Shown: positions 13,401 through 26,720 of the stretch, in pieces
How the letters are laid out: the number at the start of each line of letters is the position of its first letter
Position numbering within the stretch: the stretch's first letter is position 1
Origin: Ulva prolifera
Taxonomy: Eukaryota; Chlorophyta; Ulvophyceae; Ulvales; Ulvaceae
Reading direction: 5' to 3'
DNA length: 64,000 nt
Assembly: GCA_023078555.1 (NCBI GenBank)
Contig: CM041199.1
Location: forward strand, 2,545,101 to 2,609,100
Notes under the pieces: model-generated
Seen by the model: the letters and a program-made list of their open reading frames with translations, nothing else
What the model was told of the DNA's origin: nothing
Database searches by the model: none
Translations under genes and position numbers: made by a program

Positions 13401-16400
13401 CCACACCTTGTCGGCACACAGCCAGGCAGGCTGGGGGCTGTGGCGGTAGCTGCTAGGGCGGCCGATGCTGTCCACCGGGCGGCACCACTGAGGCACACAG
13501 CCGGGCAGGCCAGGCAGCCCGGGTCGCGCATGGTGGGGTCATGGCGCCCCGGATTCATGACGTCTCAGCGCTAGGGACTTTGTTCCGGCGGCGATGCGGC
13601 GGCTTTGACCGACTGCGGATGCCGTGGTGGGTGGCATGTTGTTCCCGGGGCTCGCTGCGGGGCGTGGGGTTGTGATCATGCGGGTATATATGGGTTGTCC
13701 TTGCAGTAGGTGAATGGTCGAGTGTGTTGCCGGAGGTCCCGTGAGCACGGCGGCAACAAGTGTTGCTATGCACACAAGCCATGCATGCGTTGTGGGTGCC
13801 AGGACACCCGCCACCTGTGAAGATGCCCGCCAATGCACTGGCCGCTGGTCTGCTTGAGGCTGGCTTGGTTTGGTATGGTGGTTGTGTGTGGTGTCGGTGC
13901 CATCAGCTGGCCAGCCACGCCAAGAAGGGCTGTGGAGGCCGACATGCGAGTCCGGAATGCACATACTTGTAATTTCAAAGATTGAATGGGCCAGCCTCAC
14001 TCCAGCGTCTCTGCCGAATCAAGCTGCATGCATACGGCCACACTGCAACATACAAACAGACATTTGCCCTACTCTTGCTTGATCAGCACCTCTCAAGATG
14101 ACAATCCGGGCTCCCTGAATAGCATCCCGCTGCAAAGTAAACGGCACGCGCGGCGTTCTCTGCGCGAAACACGGCGTTGGGGATCAGCATGCTCGCTGCG
14201 GCAATGTTCCCAACTGGCCAGTGGGCACAGGAGCAGCAACGCCGATGCATGCACATGGCTCCATGACAGACAGAACGAGGTGGGTGCCTGCATGATCAGG
14301 CACGGCCTTCCGAATGTGGTCTGTCTCCTGGTTGTCTCCCTGCTTTCGCACCGGCTTTATGCCGAGTGGTAGGCCTACACCCGGCCGCCGGCGCGTGTTT
14401 GACAGCGATGTTAAAAGCAGCCGCCTCCAGGTGGGGCCTCCAGGCACCTCCGGGCGGGGCATGTCTGCGACGATGTTCCGCCGCGAACCTCCCCCATAGC
14501 GATTGTGCACCCGGTGACAACGCAGCACCGCTGCCCCACGGGAGGCTGCAGTGCAGAGGCGGAGGTATCAACGACCAAGCGCGAGGCACAATGCATGCTG
14601 CCACGGCGCATCTGCGCCATCACTTTCCCCACGCAGTGCGTATCTTCGCACATGGTGAGGCGGCCTCCCTGTCGCGCCGAGAGGACGAGCAGATGCGCCG
14701 CCTCCTAACTGCTGGTCCGCCGGCGCGTGTGTCCCGGTCGGAGCTGCGGGGCATGCATGAGCTCGAGTGCGGCGGCCGCACCGGCACTCTTTGCTGCCCG
14801 GACGGTCTCTCGTAGCTCTCTGCGCACGATTGCAGGTGGAGGGTGGCGGTCGCTGACCACCGACCCATCCACTGCAGCACGTGTTTGCCCAACGCCTAAG
14901 CAGCATGTGCAGCATCTGGGGGGTTTGTTCCAGCCGGCTGCGTTTCGAACCGTCACACAGCCTGCGAGAGTATCTGGAGAAAGCAGTGCCGAGTAGACCT
15001 ATGCATGGTCACAAATGTGTCACACATGAGCTGCACTCTTGTCACGTTGTTCTGTCACCTGCCAGCACGGCTACGAGCCCAGCCAGCCGATGAAAACCAT
15101 GAGGCGCTCGAGGCGGCCGCGCACACTAGTGGTAGTCTATGCAAAAGGATGTGGTACACTAGGTGCTTGTTTAGCAACTCCTGTGCACGCAGAAGCCCGC
15201 CGGGATACTGGGGCACAAGCCAATGCTGCCGAGAACACGGACTGCCAACCGGCAAGCTGCTGCCGGTACAACTGCTCGGTATTGGCTGTCAGGAAGCAGC
15301 CATGATATTATGATCTGGCAGGCATTGCGCGATAAGTGTATTTTCAGAGTCGCAGGACCGACCCGGGCTCAAGGCGCGCGAGTACGCTGGAACGAAAGCG
15401 TCAGATCAGACACTGCACACGAATCTCTCGCGACGTAGAACCTCTCTCGAGCAGTCTAGGTGCTGTCAGTCCATCGGTGGCACGAACCTGCATGCAATGT
15501 GGACTTTGCCACGTTTAGCGGTGTCGCTCTGCGTATTTCTCTTGGCCGCGCGCATGGTCCAACAGCATAAAAGCATAAGGTCCATCCGTTATTCTGCAAA
15601 ATGTTCTTTGTTTCACTATCAACTGCTTATCTCCTTCTTCGAAGTCTATGCGCCTTGTAAGAGTGAGAAGCTTGCGGTGGACCGATATACTCGAGCTCAG
15701 CGCATTCCGGAGCCAGATACGCTGTAAAGATGCAAGGTACGCCATACTCAGTCCCTAGATCTGCAGTGAACCTCTCATCGCGCTACAGAGACCCCGTGGT
15801 GATAATGTACACAGCAGAGACCCCGCGCGACCTCGAGGTTCGAAGTCTAGACGATCTTGTGGGACTATTCATGCTAGCTAGCGGTGTTTGCATGCTATCA
15901 TCATGAATCGCAACAGCTTGCACACAGAAATATACCAATTGCATGTAGCAGTACGCATAGCCGATCGTGTTGATACATGTGCAATTGTGCGCTCGAGGTC
16001 AGATCCGTGCCCATCCACCTCATGCTGACTTTGTGTGGGCCATCTACGCCGATTCGGAAAAAGATCTTTTGCTGTATCTTTCTGCACGTGTTTCTTCTTC
16101 CGTCATTGACTTCCCCATGCTGAGGCGTAGGGCGCTGTACATAGCCACAAGCTGTCCGCGCGTACCAACTCTGCAGCTGTTGTGATTCTTCTGTCGACCA
16201 AACGTGGCCCGTTTGCACAATGGTCGCAGCAACATATCGCGCCATGTTCATGCTGATTTGGCTCTTCACTTTGCAACTAGCGTCGGACGCATGTTCCCGA
16301 TGCTGGTTCCACAGAGCGTTCAAGGCCTGTCACGTCTGCCCACAGCTGCCGCGATGGCTGCTTCACATTGACCACGCCTGCAACCAGCGCAGTGTTGAGG

Positions 16401-16602
16401 TGTCTGTTCCGGGACCTTGACACCGTCGATGGCGGCTCCACAGCGGTAGTTGCCAGCTGCCAGCTGCAGCCAGTTCACCACACAAGCACTTCGCGAGCAG
16501 CATGAGACTCACTGCAGTACATCCTACTGATCCAGGCCATCCACGCCACCCGTATGTGCATGGGATGGGGTGTCTGTGTGGGTGGGTATGCGTTTGTAGT
16601 TG

Positions 16603-16898
16603 TTCTTTACAATAGACGGGAGAAGACATCATGATGCATTTGTAAAGTAAAGTAAATCTAAATTTACTGAGCCGTATCCTATTGGACATTGACAACTCCG
16701 AATTAACGGGACCACATATGCCGAAGGGGTAAACCACCTGGAAACCCCCCTCAGACGACCGTACGCAACTCACAGGGCCTCCTCCTGTGCTAAGCGAGGT
16801 GGTCACGTGCGGCCGTTTCGATTCCCCAAAGCGCACGCAGAATCGAACCCACGACCTCCTGAAACGGAGGGGGTAGCTTTTAATCCGTCCTCAACCCA
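16603..16898 (-). mobile_element. tRNA-like SINE insertion with 10-bp target-site duplication
   Basis: A 296-bp insert is flanked by direct repeats TTTGTAGTTG at 16593-16602 and 16899-16908. It is absent from the matching position in unit B (about 26.58 kb), so it arrived after the duplication. Read on the minus strand it has a polymerase III B box (GGTTCGATTCT at 16849-16839) close to its 5' end and an anticodon-arm-like hairpin just upstream. The A box is weak. The 3' end is T/A-rich with short TAAAG-like iterations and no long poly-A. Only one copy is seen in this window, so the SINE label rests on the B box and the target duplication. Confidence 0.65.
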
Positions 16899-17413
16899 TT
16901 TGTAGTTGTGGGTATGGGGGCCTGTGTGTGTCTGGCTGCGGCCGGGGGTGCACACGTGTGCGGTGGAGTGGGGGTGTTGGTCTGTGTTCCGTGGTGGTGG
17001 TTGCGAGGGTGGGTTGTGCCCCTGTTTGTGCCCTGCAGTGCTACCTGCCTGTCTGTCCTTCTCACACGTATGTGCATGCCCGTTGTGCCGTGTTGCTCTG
17101 CCATGCATACATGCACAGCCAATGCGCACGCTGTGCGCAACTTTCCAACAGTGTGCAGCCGTTTCCCTCCTTTCCGGCTGCTTGCAGACGTGGTCATGCA
17201 TCTCCAGCGGCCGCGTGTTGCGTATGGGTCACCGCCGCTGTCCGCACCGTGGAACAGTGATGAACACATGCTGCATGGACAAGGAATCACTACTCATTAT
17301 CCTGCATTGCTCATATTCTAGCACTTCTGCAACGCGTGGCTTCGGTTGTCGCGAGGGCTGAGACGCCTGCAGAGGCATGTGGCCCGCGCCCGTTGCATGC
17401 AGCCCAGACCATG

Positions 17414-20400
17414 ATGACATCCCTTGCAGATCTTAACCGCCTGATGGTCAAGCATACGATTGGCGACTCAGGCGTGGAGCCCATCTCCCAGGTAGCACCC
17501 CAAGCCGGCTCCTCCACGGACGCCGATGTGCTTGCAGATCTGCAACGGACATCTGACGGCTTCACTGTCGCAATCTCAGAAAGTGGAGACATGCACCTGT
17601 CGCAGAGTGAAGTACGCCGCAGCAGCCTCCTGTCTACGCTGTACGATGTCTCCGGCATTGGTGATGTCGTGCCGCTGGGCCTGAGCGCGAGGCTGCTCCG
17701 CGAATGGCACGCCGCCGTCTCTGGTAGCCGCGGTGGCGCCGGCTGCGATGTCAGCCTCCCGTCACTCGCTCGCATCCTAGAGGTATGCGCTCCTGTTCTG
17801 TTGTGTGTCGTGCATGCTGCGTCCATGTTGCAGGTGCCTGGCACACTGTGGCACACACCAGGCCTGGCACACTGGCACAGTGGTGCTGCGCTCTGGCGAC
17901 GCGTGCTCTTACCATCCTCGTCGCACGGCGCCGCACTCATCCTGCCTCTCCAGAGTACTACATACAGTGAACGTTGTCCTTGTACCACACTGCCGTGCTC
18001 ATCACACGGGGCAGCTGCACGACCGCGCACCTCATGACAGGAACAGGTGCTGCCAGTGGCATGGTGAGCCTCGGTGTTCAATGGGTCCGTCATACACATT
18101 GACTCGCAGCACACGCATGTGCTGCTGGGACCGGCATGTCGGTTCCCAAACATTTACAGAGCAGCTGTCTGAGGAGAGAGCGGACTCGACGCAGGATGCC
18201 CCTCTTGCCTTTCACTGCAGGCCAGTGCCACTCCCTGCCTGGCCAGTGAATGCAATGCATGGGACGTCTGATCATGGGCGCAGTCGTGGTGAACTGGGAA
18301 TTGAGCCTGAATGCCAGATCAATCGCATGCAATTGACTGGTTCCAGGTCAGCAGATCCGTCCTTCGGCAGGCCAGCGTCGCCTCAGTCGGCCACTCCGGA
18401 CACAACAAGCTCATGCATACACAGCCGTTGCTGCAGTAGAATCTCAGCTGTGCAGGCTGCGGATTTCATTGGTGACCAGGACGCTGTCCATCGCTCCAGC
18501 CTCTCTCTCATGAGGCTAGCATTCCAAGCTGACGCGTCTGGGACCAGCCCAGGAGCGTCGCCTAACGGCCAGTGCGGTGCCCTGCGCTTCAGTGCCGGGG
18601 AGGAGCCCAGCCAAGGAGGATGCGCTGCTAAGCTCCAGGTGCGCCCGCAGCTCACATCCACAGCCGTTGCTGCAGCGACCGCATGTGGCACGTATCCCAT
18701 TCCACCCCGTCAACGTAGCTGGAGACGTAGCGATCTCGCTTGCAGCACCCAAGGCTGTGGCATTGATACGATACGGTTCCCGTTCTTCTGTGGCACACTG
18801 TCCCGCGATGATACCTGCCACATCACCGTGATGCATGCAAAGCACACACACATGCATGCTTTCGCAACCTTTGAGGCCCTGCAGGTGCTGGAGACGCTTC
18901 CAGAGCACCTCGCTGTGCTCACTCTGCGCGCTGCTATCTCCGCCACGCGGCCAGATGTGCAGTGCAGCCCCAACCGAGCGGCGTGCCTGTCCCCCGAGGA
19001 CATGCCCCCGGCCCGCCGCCGGCAGGCCGCGCTGCTCGCCATCATGGCCCTCCTCCCGCGGCACCTACACCACCTCGTCATCCGCGCCCACACCCCCGCC
19101 GCGGCGGACCACCGCGCCCTTGCGCTGCCGCTGCCGCAGCTGCAACAAGCCGCGCCGATCATCCGCGCCGTCGCCGCGGCCCCCGGCGCGCAGCTCACCT
19201 CCCTCGCGCTCATCAACTGCTCATGGGAGGGCGCTGTGTACGGCGGCTACGCGCAGCTCGAGCGCACCGCGGACTGCGCAGCAGAGAGCCACGTGTTTGC
19301 CCCGCTAGCGGCGCTCACCGAGCTTGTGGACCTGCGCGTTGAATTTGCAGTGAGCGGCAGGGGTGTGGACGGCGCCGCCTTCGTTGCTGCATTTGGCGAT
19401 GTGCTGCAGCGGCTGCCGCAGCTGCTGAGTCTGCGCGTGCGGGCGTGGTCGCGCCGGGGACTCGCCGTGCAGCAGCTTGCGCTGCGCCTGCCCGCGCTGC
19501 GCATGCTGCGCGCGCTGGACCTGAGCCATAACGGTCTCAAGCCTCTGCTCCGCCTGGATGCGCCGCTGAGCATTCTGGCCCCCGTGCTGCGTTTGCTGAC
19601 GATGCTCACGCACCTCTGCCTGGCGCACAATCGAATTGGGGCCAAAGGCTGGGAGGCCCTTGCCCCGGCCGTGGCGGCTCTGCCGCTGCTGTCTCTGGAC
19701 CTGGAGAAGTGTGAGCTGGGGGACGAATTCAGCCTCAGGGCGCCGTGCCGCATCGCCGCCTTGGCCGGGACCCCAATTCGCTTCCGGCAGGTCGGCCAGC
19801 CTCGCCCCTTCACCGAGCTGCGCTGCCTTCGCCTCTCGCGCAACCCCTTCAAAGATTGCAGGCTCCAGTTCCTCGCCCTGATGCCGCGTCTGACGGAGCT
19901 CTCGCTCACCCGCACCAGGCTCACGATGGATGCGCGGCAGCAGATCCTGCAGCTCATGCACGCGCCAGATCTCAAGGTCCTCGAGATTGGAGTGTTCATC
20001 TCTAATCTTCAGGGAACGACGTCGCCAGCGCTTGCTGCGGAGTCGCTCGGCGCCGCGCTCGCCGGGTGCCTGGAGCGGCACCCGCAGCTGCGGCGGCTGG
20101 CGTTGGGGTGCGAAGACGCGTCGGTGTTGGTGCACGCGCTGCAGCCTCTTTCTACCCTGCCAGAGCTGCGGGAGGTGGACCTGGTCTATGCAGAGTTTCA
20201 CCGTGTCGGTCAGCCCAGAACGGTGGCAGAGTTGCTGTCGCACGCAACCCAGCTGACTTCTCTAGAGATGCTTCGGCTGTTCATAAAGCCGCCAGTGATG
20301 CGGCCGTTCCTGCATGCCATCGGGTCGCTCGCGCACCTTCAGCGGCTCGAGCTTGGGACATATTTCTACGGGACCCCCGTCACTGCGGCATGCGTTGCGC

Positions 20401-20777
20401 GTGGGCTGGGCCCCCTGACTCGGCTGACTCGATTGCGGCTGGAGGGGTGCCGCCTGGCGAGCGTGGCCGCAGTGGCGCTCGCAAAGGCGCTGAGCGGCAT
20501 GCCCGGGATGCATGAGCTCGTATTGTGCAGCGAGATGAGAGCAACATCGGTCCACACAGTGGCCGAAGCGCTGCCTGCGCTGCGCATGCTGAGCTTATTC
20601 GTCCTAGAGACAACAAAGTTGGGGAAGAATGGGGTGGCTGCAGTGGCGCGTTCGCTGCGGAAGATGCGGGGTCTGCGTGTGCTGCGCCTGGGCTGTGGGA
20701 CATACAGCGAAGAATGCAAACAGAGGTTGGTGCAGGCGGCGCCGCCCGGGCTGGAGCACATCCTTTTCATGCCCTAA
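17414..20777 (+). CDS. Leucine-rich-repeat protein, full length (LRR-A)
   Basis: Exons are 17414-17782, 18456-18638 and 18885-20777, with phase-0 introns of 673 and 246 nt (donors GTATGC and GTGCGC, acceptors TGCAG and GCAG). The joined protein is 814 aa. The start is set at the second of two adjacent ATGs because that codon is the one conserved in the truncated paralogue. Residues 1-184 have no recognised domain. Many LRRs of the LxxLxLxxN/C type fill about 390-800, for example ALDLSHNGL (~394), HLCLAHNRIGAKG (~425), CLRLSRNPF (~497), RLELGTYF (~669), RLRLEGCRLA (~700) and VLRLGCGTY (~781). Repeats near 425 and 700 look like the ribonuclease-inhibitor subtype. LRR solenoids usually bind proteins; the partner is unknown. 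No signal peptide or membrane span is visible, so it is probably cytosolic or nuclear. The 3' part is GC-rich. Confidence 0.85.
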
Positions 20778-21439
20778 GCTCATTTGTGTCCGGAAGTGCC
20801 CTCATGCTAGCACCAGGGCAGCCTGAATCCTATGAAAATCTATCTGCACTGGTTTTGTAGACCGCCCAACATTGCAGCAGTTCCCGTAGCAGAGAGGTGA
20901 ACCTTCATCCAGGTCAGGCCAGCTGCCAGCAGATGGGGTCAGCTGGCGAGGTCAGGAGGATTGGAGGGGCACCTGAGGTTTTGGGCCGGGTTGGCTGCGG
21001 ACGCACGTTTGGACCCATGTGTTGACTCCGAATTTTACGTATGTAAATCTGCCACCCATCTCACACCATGCCGAGCACAGCAAAACACGTCTGGTGCTGT
21101 GTGACTGTTGCATGACCTGCCTCTTTGACTGTGCCCTTGCATCACACTCCTGGGCATGTGGTCCAAATGTCCAGAGCTTCAGCAGGAATTGGGCTCAGCA
21201 TATGCAGATGTATATGCTTGTACATGTCCACTCCGGCACAACGCAGCTCCCGGTGGCATGACCAATGTGTCGAGTACAACAATATGGATATACTTAGCCA
21301 CATCTCAAAGAGAGTATGCATTGCAAGGGCACAGTCAGAGGCCTGTAGCACCGCCAGAGAACTGACAATCACACCCAAAACCTTCTCGCAGTGGCATGGA
21401 CAATGTGTACGTGTATGTGCTAGTGGTACATGGCAAGTT
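20778..21439. other. Spacer between the LRR-A stop and duplication unit B
   Basis: No gene is supported. The segment lies between the TAA stop of LRR-A and the start of the second duplication unit, so it may be the part of the ancestral unit whose partner was lost when unit B was truncated. No polyadenylation signal can be assigned with confidence. Confidence 0.5.
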
Positions 21440-23129
21440 GCCTAAGCGTGTGTATGGATATACTTCTGGGCGGTCACTAGCCTGGACTGTGGGTGAATGC
21501 GCTGCAGGTGGCATGATCAAGTTGACTCTTGCAAGGAGTGGTCACGGCCGTGTTACAAGGATAATGAAGCAAGGCAGGAGTGGTAACGGCTGTGTGCCCT
21601 GTTGCTTCACGTGGCAGTGTCCGCAGCTTGTCTGTGTTGTGGGTACCAGGGATGGATGTACACAGGCGACTGCTTGTATGAATGTTCAGCCCTGTATGAA
21701 ACGTTTGGTTCGCACATCCTACAAAGTTCGATTGTCATGCTTGTCCGGGGTGCAATCAATCTGTTCAGGAGGCAACTGCGATGTTCTTAGGAGATACAGC
21801 GTCTGTGGAAGCAGCCAAGCGCAGCCAAAGCCCGAGGGCGTCCAGCACTGCGAACGATGGCAGAGGACATACATCAACGCGGGTCGAGCCAGCACTTGGG
21901 CATAGCACCTGGGCTTCAGTCGACAGACACAGCGCTGCGTGGCCACCGGCCGATCCGACCTCTTCCTTGTACAACAGCTGCATGTCGCGAAAAGACACAT
22001 ATCCACGCATACCACCTAATGTACGTTGTTCTGCTGGCGTTTATGCTCTGGTCAATGCGTGCGTATCGCTGCGCGAACATCGATTGTACCGGCATTGGTT
22101 TGCGCAGCTCATGCAACAGGTTGGCGTTGATAACAATGTCAGTAAATACAGTGTCGCTAAGATTTCTGTTTGACAGCAACAACAGTCCTTCGGAGGGCTT
22201 AAGCGCACCATCCGCAGCAATGTGACTGACGCACGCACATCAGTGCACTTTGCTTTACAGGCAGAGATGCATGGAGGGCAATCGTGGTGACATCACCATG
22301 TCCCTGCCATGACTCATGTTCTAGACGAATCTGGTGCCATAGAGGTGCAAAGCGGCAACGTGGCTGAATCCATCGCGGTACGAGGCGCGCGGGAACGTCA
22401 TTCTGTGCTTCTTCGATTCCTCCAGTCTTGCCGCGGTCGTACATTCTCCAGCTGTGAATGATAAAATAGTCAGTGGTACTTATTGCGATCACAGGTAGAT
22501 AAGGTCCGCCTTGGTCGGGGGTTTGTCTCCCATACTGTGCTCTCTCAAACCTGCATATGGATTGCCTCTTTTTGCCATCCAGATCCCTACTCATGTAGCC
22601 TACAGGCTGTGAGGATGGTGGTTCTGCAACGAAGTCTGTGTCATTCCTTGAAGACCAGACAATGGACGCAGCTACACGAGCTGAGAGCATGCAGCAGATA
22701 CAATTACTGAACCACCCTGCCCTTCCTTCCATCTGTTCAAATGATAGTGAGAACGTTCATGTGTGCATCTGTGTAGGTCCTCTGTGCCTGCTGACACTTG
22801 AACTCTCCTTGGCGCACGAGGCAGCGTTCATTTGCCTGATGCTTGCTCACACACATGCACGTAACAACCTTCAGTCTACAGTCTTCACGTCCGCTCAAGG
22901 CACACGTACATCCCATTGCGTACACACACACACACACACAAAATGACACTCATGAGGAAAGACTTACGCTATGTCATGTTTTGGGCATGCCTGTCTGCTT
23001 TGGGAGGAGCCGATTCAGGTCAGACGCCTCTCTCTTCGATGGAGACCGCGGAGCTGGGTAGATGAAACCAAAAAATGGCTGTACACTCCCATCATATACT
23101 GAACTCATTCTGTGATGACAACGACAACA

Positions 23130-23410
23130 CCCCTAGGCCGAGCCAGCCAGCGAGCCTTCCAGCTGCAGGTTCCCAGGAACCGGCCACCTCCGCCACTCCA
23201 CATGCGGCCATGCATTGCAGTGCCGCACGGTGGACAGTGTCGGCTGCCCTAGCAGCTACCTGCAGAGCCACCAGATCTGTGCACGTCCCGTGGCGCCCGG
23301 TCACTGCCGCAGCAGCGTTGCAACCGGGCCAGCCTCGGTGCTGCCGCTCGCCGTCGCGCCCTCAACATGTAGCGCTGCGGGTCGTGTCTATGCCAGGCCG
23401 TGGCCGCAAA
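23130..23410 (+). repeat. GC-rich module, copy 2 of 3
   Basis: Unit B counterpart of the module at 13.08 kb. Relative to the other two copies it has frame-changing indels in the middle, so no single reading frame is kept across all three. Confidence 0.6.
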
Positions 23411-25253
23411 AATTGCGCATGTCTGGTGGCTGTGGCGGCAGCTGCTAGGGCGGCCGACACTGTCCACCGGGCGGCACCACTGAGGCACACAGCCGGGCAG
23501 GCCGGGCAGCCCGGGTCGCGCGTCCTGACTCACACTGACTCGCCAGTGCCATGCTGGCTGACGAGCGGCTGCCGTTCTGCCATGAGCGAGCCGCAGCCAC
23601 CGCTCTTTGGTGTCCTCTGCCGCGACTGGCGGACGGGTGGGCATCGGCGACAGTAATATCTACCGCAAGGCGCACGGCATGCATGGTGGGTTGATTGCGC
23701 CCCGGATTCATGGCGTCTCAAATTTGGGGAGTGTGTTCCGGCAGCGCAGCGACAGCTTTTGACGGACCCCGGATGCCACAGTGGGTGGCTTGCTGCTCCC
23801 GGGGTTCGCTGCGGGGCGGGTAATGGGGCGTGGGAGTGTGATCATGCGGGTGTGGGTTGTCATGGCAGTAGGTGGATGGTTGAATGTTTTGCCGGTGGTC
23901 CCGCAACCGCGGCGGTGACGACTGTTGCTGTGCACTCACGCCACGTGTGCGTTGTGGCTTCCCGGACGACGGTCACACTGTGACGGGGCCTGCCTGTGCG
24001 CTGGCCGGTGCTGTGCTTGAGGCTGGCGTGGTTTGGTATGTTGGTTGTGTGTTCTGGCGTTGCGATCAGCTAGTCAGCCAGGTCGAGAAGCGCTGTGGAG
24101 GCTGACATGCGATTCCAGCATCGCCTGATATGTAATGCCGAAGGGCAAGTGGGGCCAGCCTCACTCCAGCGTCTCTCTACCGAATCAGGCTCCATGCACT
24201 CAGCCTGGCTGCAACAGCCACACAGACACCGCAACAGACACACAGACACACCCCCAGGCCTTGCGGAATCGGCACCTCTCGAGGTGACTACTTGGGCTCC
24301 CTGAGCAGCATCCCGCTGTGACCAAGTACACAGAAAGTGGGGTGCCTAGATGTGGCCCTGAGGGTCAGCCTGCTCGCAGCGGCAATGTTCCCGACGAGCC
24401 AGTGCACAAAGAGCAGCAACGCCCATGCATGCACATGGCTTCTTGACAGACAGAACGAGGTGGACGACTGCATGATCAGGCACATCCTTCCGCATGTGGT
24501 CTGTCTCCTGGTTGGCTGCTAGCTGTCGCACCTGCTTCATGCAAAGTGGTAGGCCCACGACCGGCCGCCGGCGCGTGTTTGACAGCGATGTCAAAAGCGG
24601 CCACCTCCGGGCACGGCCTCCAGGCGCCACCTCCAGCCACATACAGGCGGGCATGCCCACAACGAAGTCCCCGCCGAGACTCTCCTTTCAACGCTCGTGC
24701 CCCCAGTGACAAAGCAGCAGTGCTGCCCCATGGGAGGCCGCAGTGTGGAGGCGGAGACATCGACCAGGCGCAAGGCATAATGCATGCTGCCACGGCGCAT
24801 CTGTGCCATCGCTTTCTCCACGCAGTGGCATGCGTGTCGTCGCCCATGGTGAGGCGGCCGCCCGGGCGCGCCGAGAGGACGAGTAGATGAGTCGAACCGC
24901 CTCCTAGCTGCTGGTCCGCCAGCGAGTCCGGTCGGATCCTCGAGCTGCGGGGCATGAGCTCGAATGCGGCGGCCGCACCGGCTTCCTTTGCCACCCGCTC
25001 AGTCCACCGCAGCTTTCTGCGCACAGTCGCAGGTGGAGGGTGGCGGTCGCTGGCAACCCACTCACCCAGCACGTGCCTGCCTGACCGCCCAAACAGCATG
25101 TGCAGCGTTTGGGGGTTTTTTCCCAGACAGCTGGTTTTCGAAACGCCACACAGCCTGCGAGAGGATCTGGGACAGGCATACCGTGTTGACCTATGCATGG
25201 TCACGAACGTGAACATGAGCTGCACTCTTGTCACATTGTTCTGTAACCTACCA

Positions 25254-25315
25254 GTACGCCAACGAGACGTCTCGTTGGCGTACCTCCGCTGGCTGGTCGA
25301 CCAGCCAGCGGAGGT
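25254..25315. repeat. Two abutting perfect palindromes (30 and 34 bp)
   Basis: 25254-25283 is a perfect 30-bp palindrome with half-site GTACGCCAACGAGAC. 25282-25315 is a perfect 34-bp palindrome with half-site ACCTCCGCTGGCTGGTC. They share two bases (AC). At the matching place in unit A (15061-15092) only the outer arms are present, so the inner 30 bp (25269-25298) is an insertion made of the inverted copies of the left and right flanks. Confidence 0.9.
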
Positions 25316-26720
25316 ATTCATCAAGCGCTCGAAGCGCCTGCGCACATGAGTGGAGAAATACGCAGTCAGATGTTGTACACTCGGCGATTGTTTAGAAACA
25401 CCAATGCACGCAACTTCAGTCCGCGGGGGTACTGCGGCAAAAGCCAATGCAGCCATGAGCACGGCAGCTAGCACGGGCTGCTGCCTGTGCAACTGCGTGT
25501 TAATGGCCAGCAGGAAGCAGACACTACATTGAACAATAAGTGTGCACTTCGAGCCGCACAGCCGACCTGGGCTCAAGGCGCGCGTGTACGCTGGAGCTGG
25601 AACAAAAGACCGAACACGCGCCAGCTCACACACTACACACGAATATCTCGCGAAGAAGATCCTCTCACGAGCCACCTAGGCTCTGGCAATTCATTGGAGG
25701 CACGAACCTGCATGCAATGTGGACTTTGCCACATTTAGCGGTATCGACCTGCGCGTATCTATTCGGACGCTCATGATCCAACGGCACGAAAGCGTACAGC
25801 CCGTTCACTTTCCTGCAACGACTGATTTTGTTGCATTATCATATGTTCAATATTCTGTTCGAAGTAAGTGCGGTTTGTTAGATCTAATCTAGAGTGAGGA
25901 GCTTGCGGTTCCGGTGGACCGAAATACACAGCGCATTCTGGATCCAGGAACGCCAAGGATACAAGCTTACCTTGAGGTACGCCATGATCAGCCTCTAGAT
26001 CTGCAGTGAACCCCTCATCGCGCTGCAGGGATCCCGTAGTGATAGTGTGCACGGCACAGACCCCGAGAGCAGTTTGAAGTCCTGCGGCACTGCTTGCAGT
26101 TATCATAGACGGCACCAGCTTGCTTATCGACATGATATCAAGAGTAAGTAGCAGTGATGCATAGTCGATCGTGTTGCATCGTGTACAATCGCGTGCTCGA
26201 AGTCAGATCCATGTCCATGGTCACTGCAGCTGCCCATCCACCCCGGGGCCCATACTAGCATGCTGAATTTGTATGCGCCAGTGAGCGCCGATTCGGGAAA
26301 TTATCTCTGCCTGTGTCCTTCTGCACCCGTTCCTGCTTCCGTCATACAGTTCCCTTTGCTGAGGCGAAGAGCGCTGTACGTAGCCACACGCTGTCCAGTT
26401 CGCTGTCCGCGCGTACACTGCATCCATACGCGGTATCTCGTAGAGAACACCTCTTGGCAGCTGTTATGGATACTTCTGCGCGCCGAACATGGCCCACTTG
26501 CACGGTGGTCGTGGCAACATATCGAGCCATGTTGATGCAGATGCTAGCTGATCACTGTCGTCCGTCGCATCATCCCCGTCACGGTATGGGGGTGCCATGT
26601 GTCTCTGGTTGGGGCCGGGGGTGGGTGCTGACGTGTGCGGTGGCGTAGGTGTCTTGGTCTGTGTTACAACCTGGTGGTATGTACTGAGGTAGAAAAGTTC
26701 ACTGGTGGTATGAACATGCA

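Larger units (their letters stand above)
11530..19490 (+). repeat. Segmental duplication unit A
   Basis: Sequence from the word GTGTATGGATATGC (about 11.54 kb) to within exon 3 of the first LRR gene (about 19.49 kb) matches 21.44-29.19 kb in the same order and orientation. Conserved landmarks include about 12.42/22.33 kb, 13.08/23.14 kb, 14.30/24.46 kb, 15.49/25.71 kb and 17.16/26.90 kb. By eye, identity is roughly 70-85% with many indels. Apart from the LRR gene and the elements listed separately, the unit has no supported gene. Open frames in one unit are broken in the other. Confidence 0.8.

Noticed and set aside
17805..20777. A single 990-codon open frame covering LRR-A introns
   Set aside because: The apparent protein before 18456 and between 18639 and 18884 is not conserved in LRR-B, whereas the spliced segments are, with identical exon 2 length. 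The frame stays open through the introns by chance.
24476..25675. A 399-codon minus-strand open frame in unit B
   Set aside because: The matching sequence in unit A has stops and frame changes, the frame runs through the recent palindromic insertion, and no domain is visible. Treated as a chance frame in GC-rich sequence.
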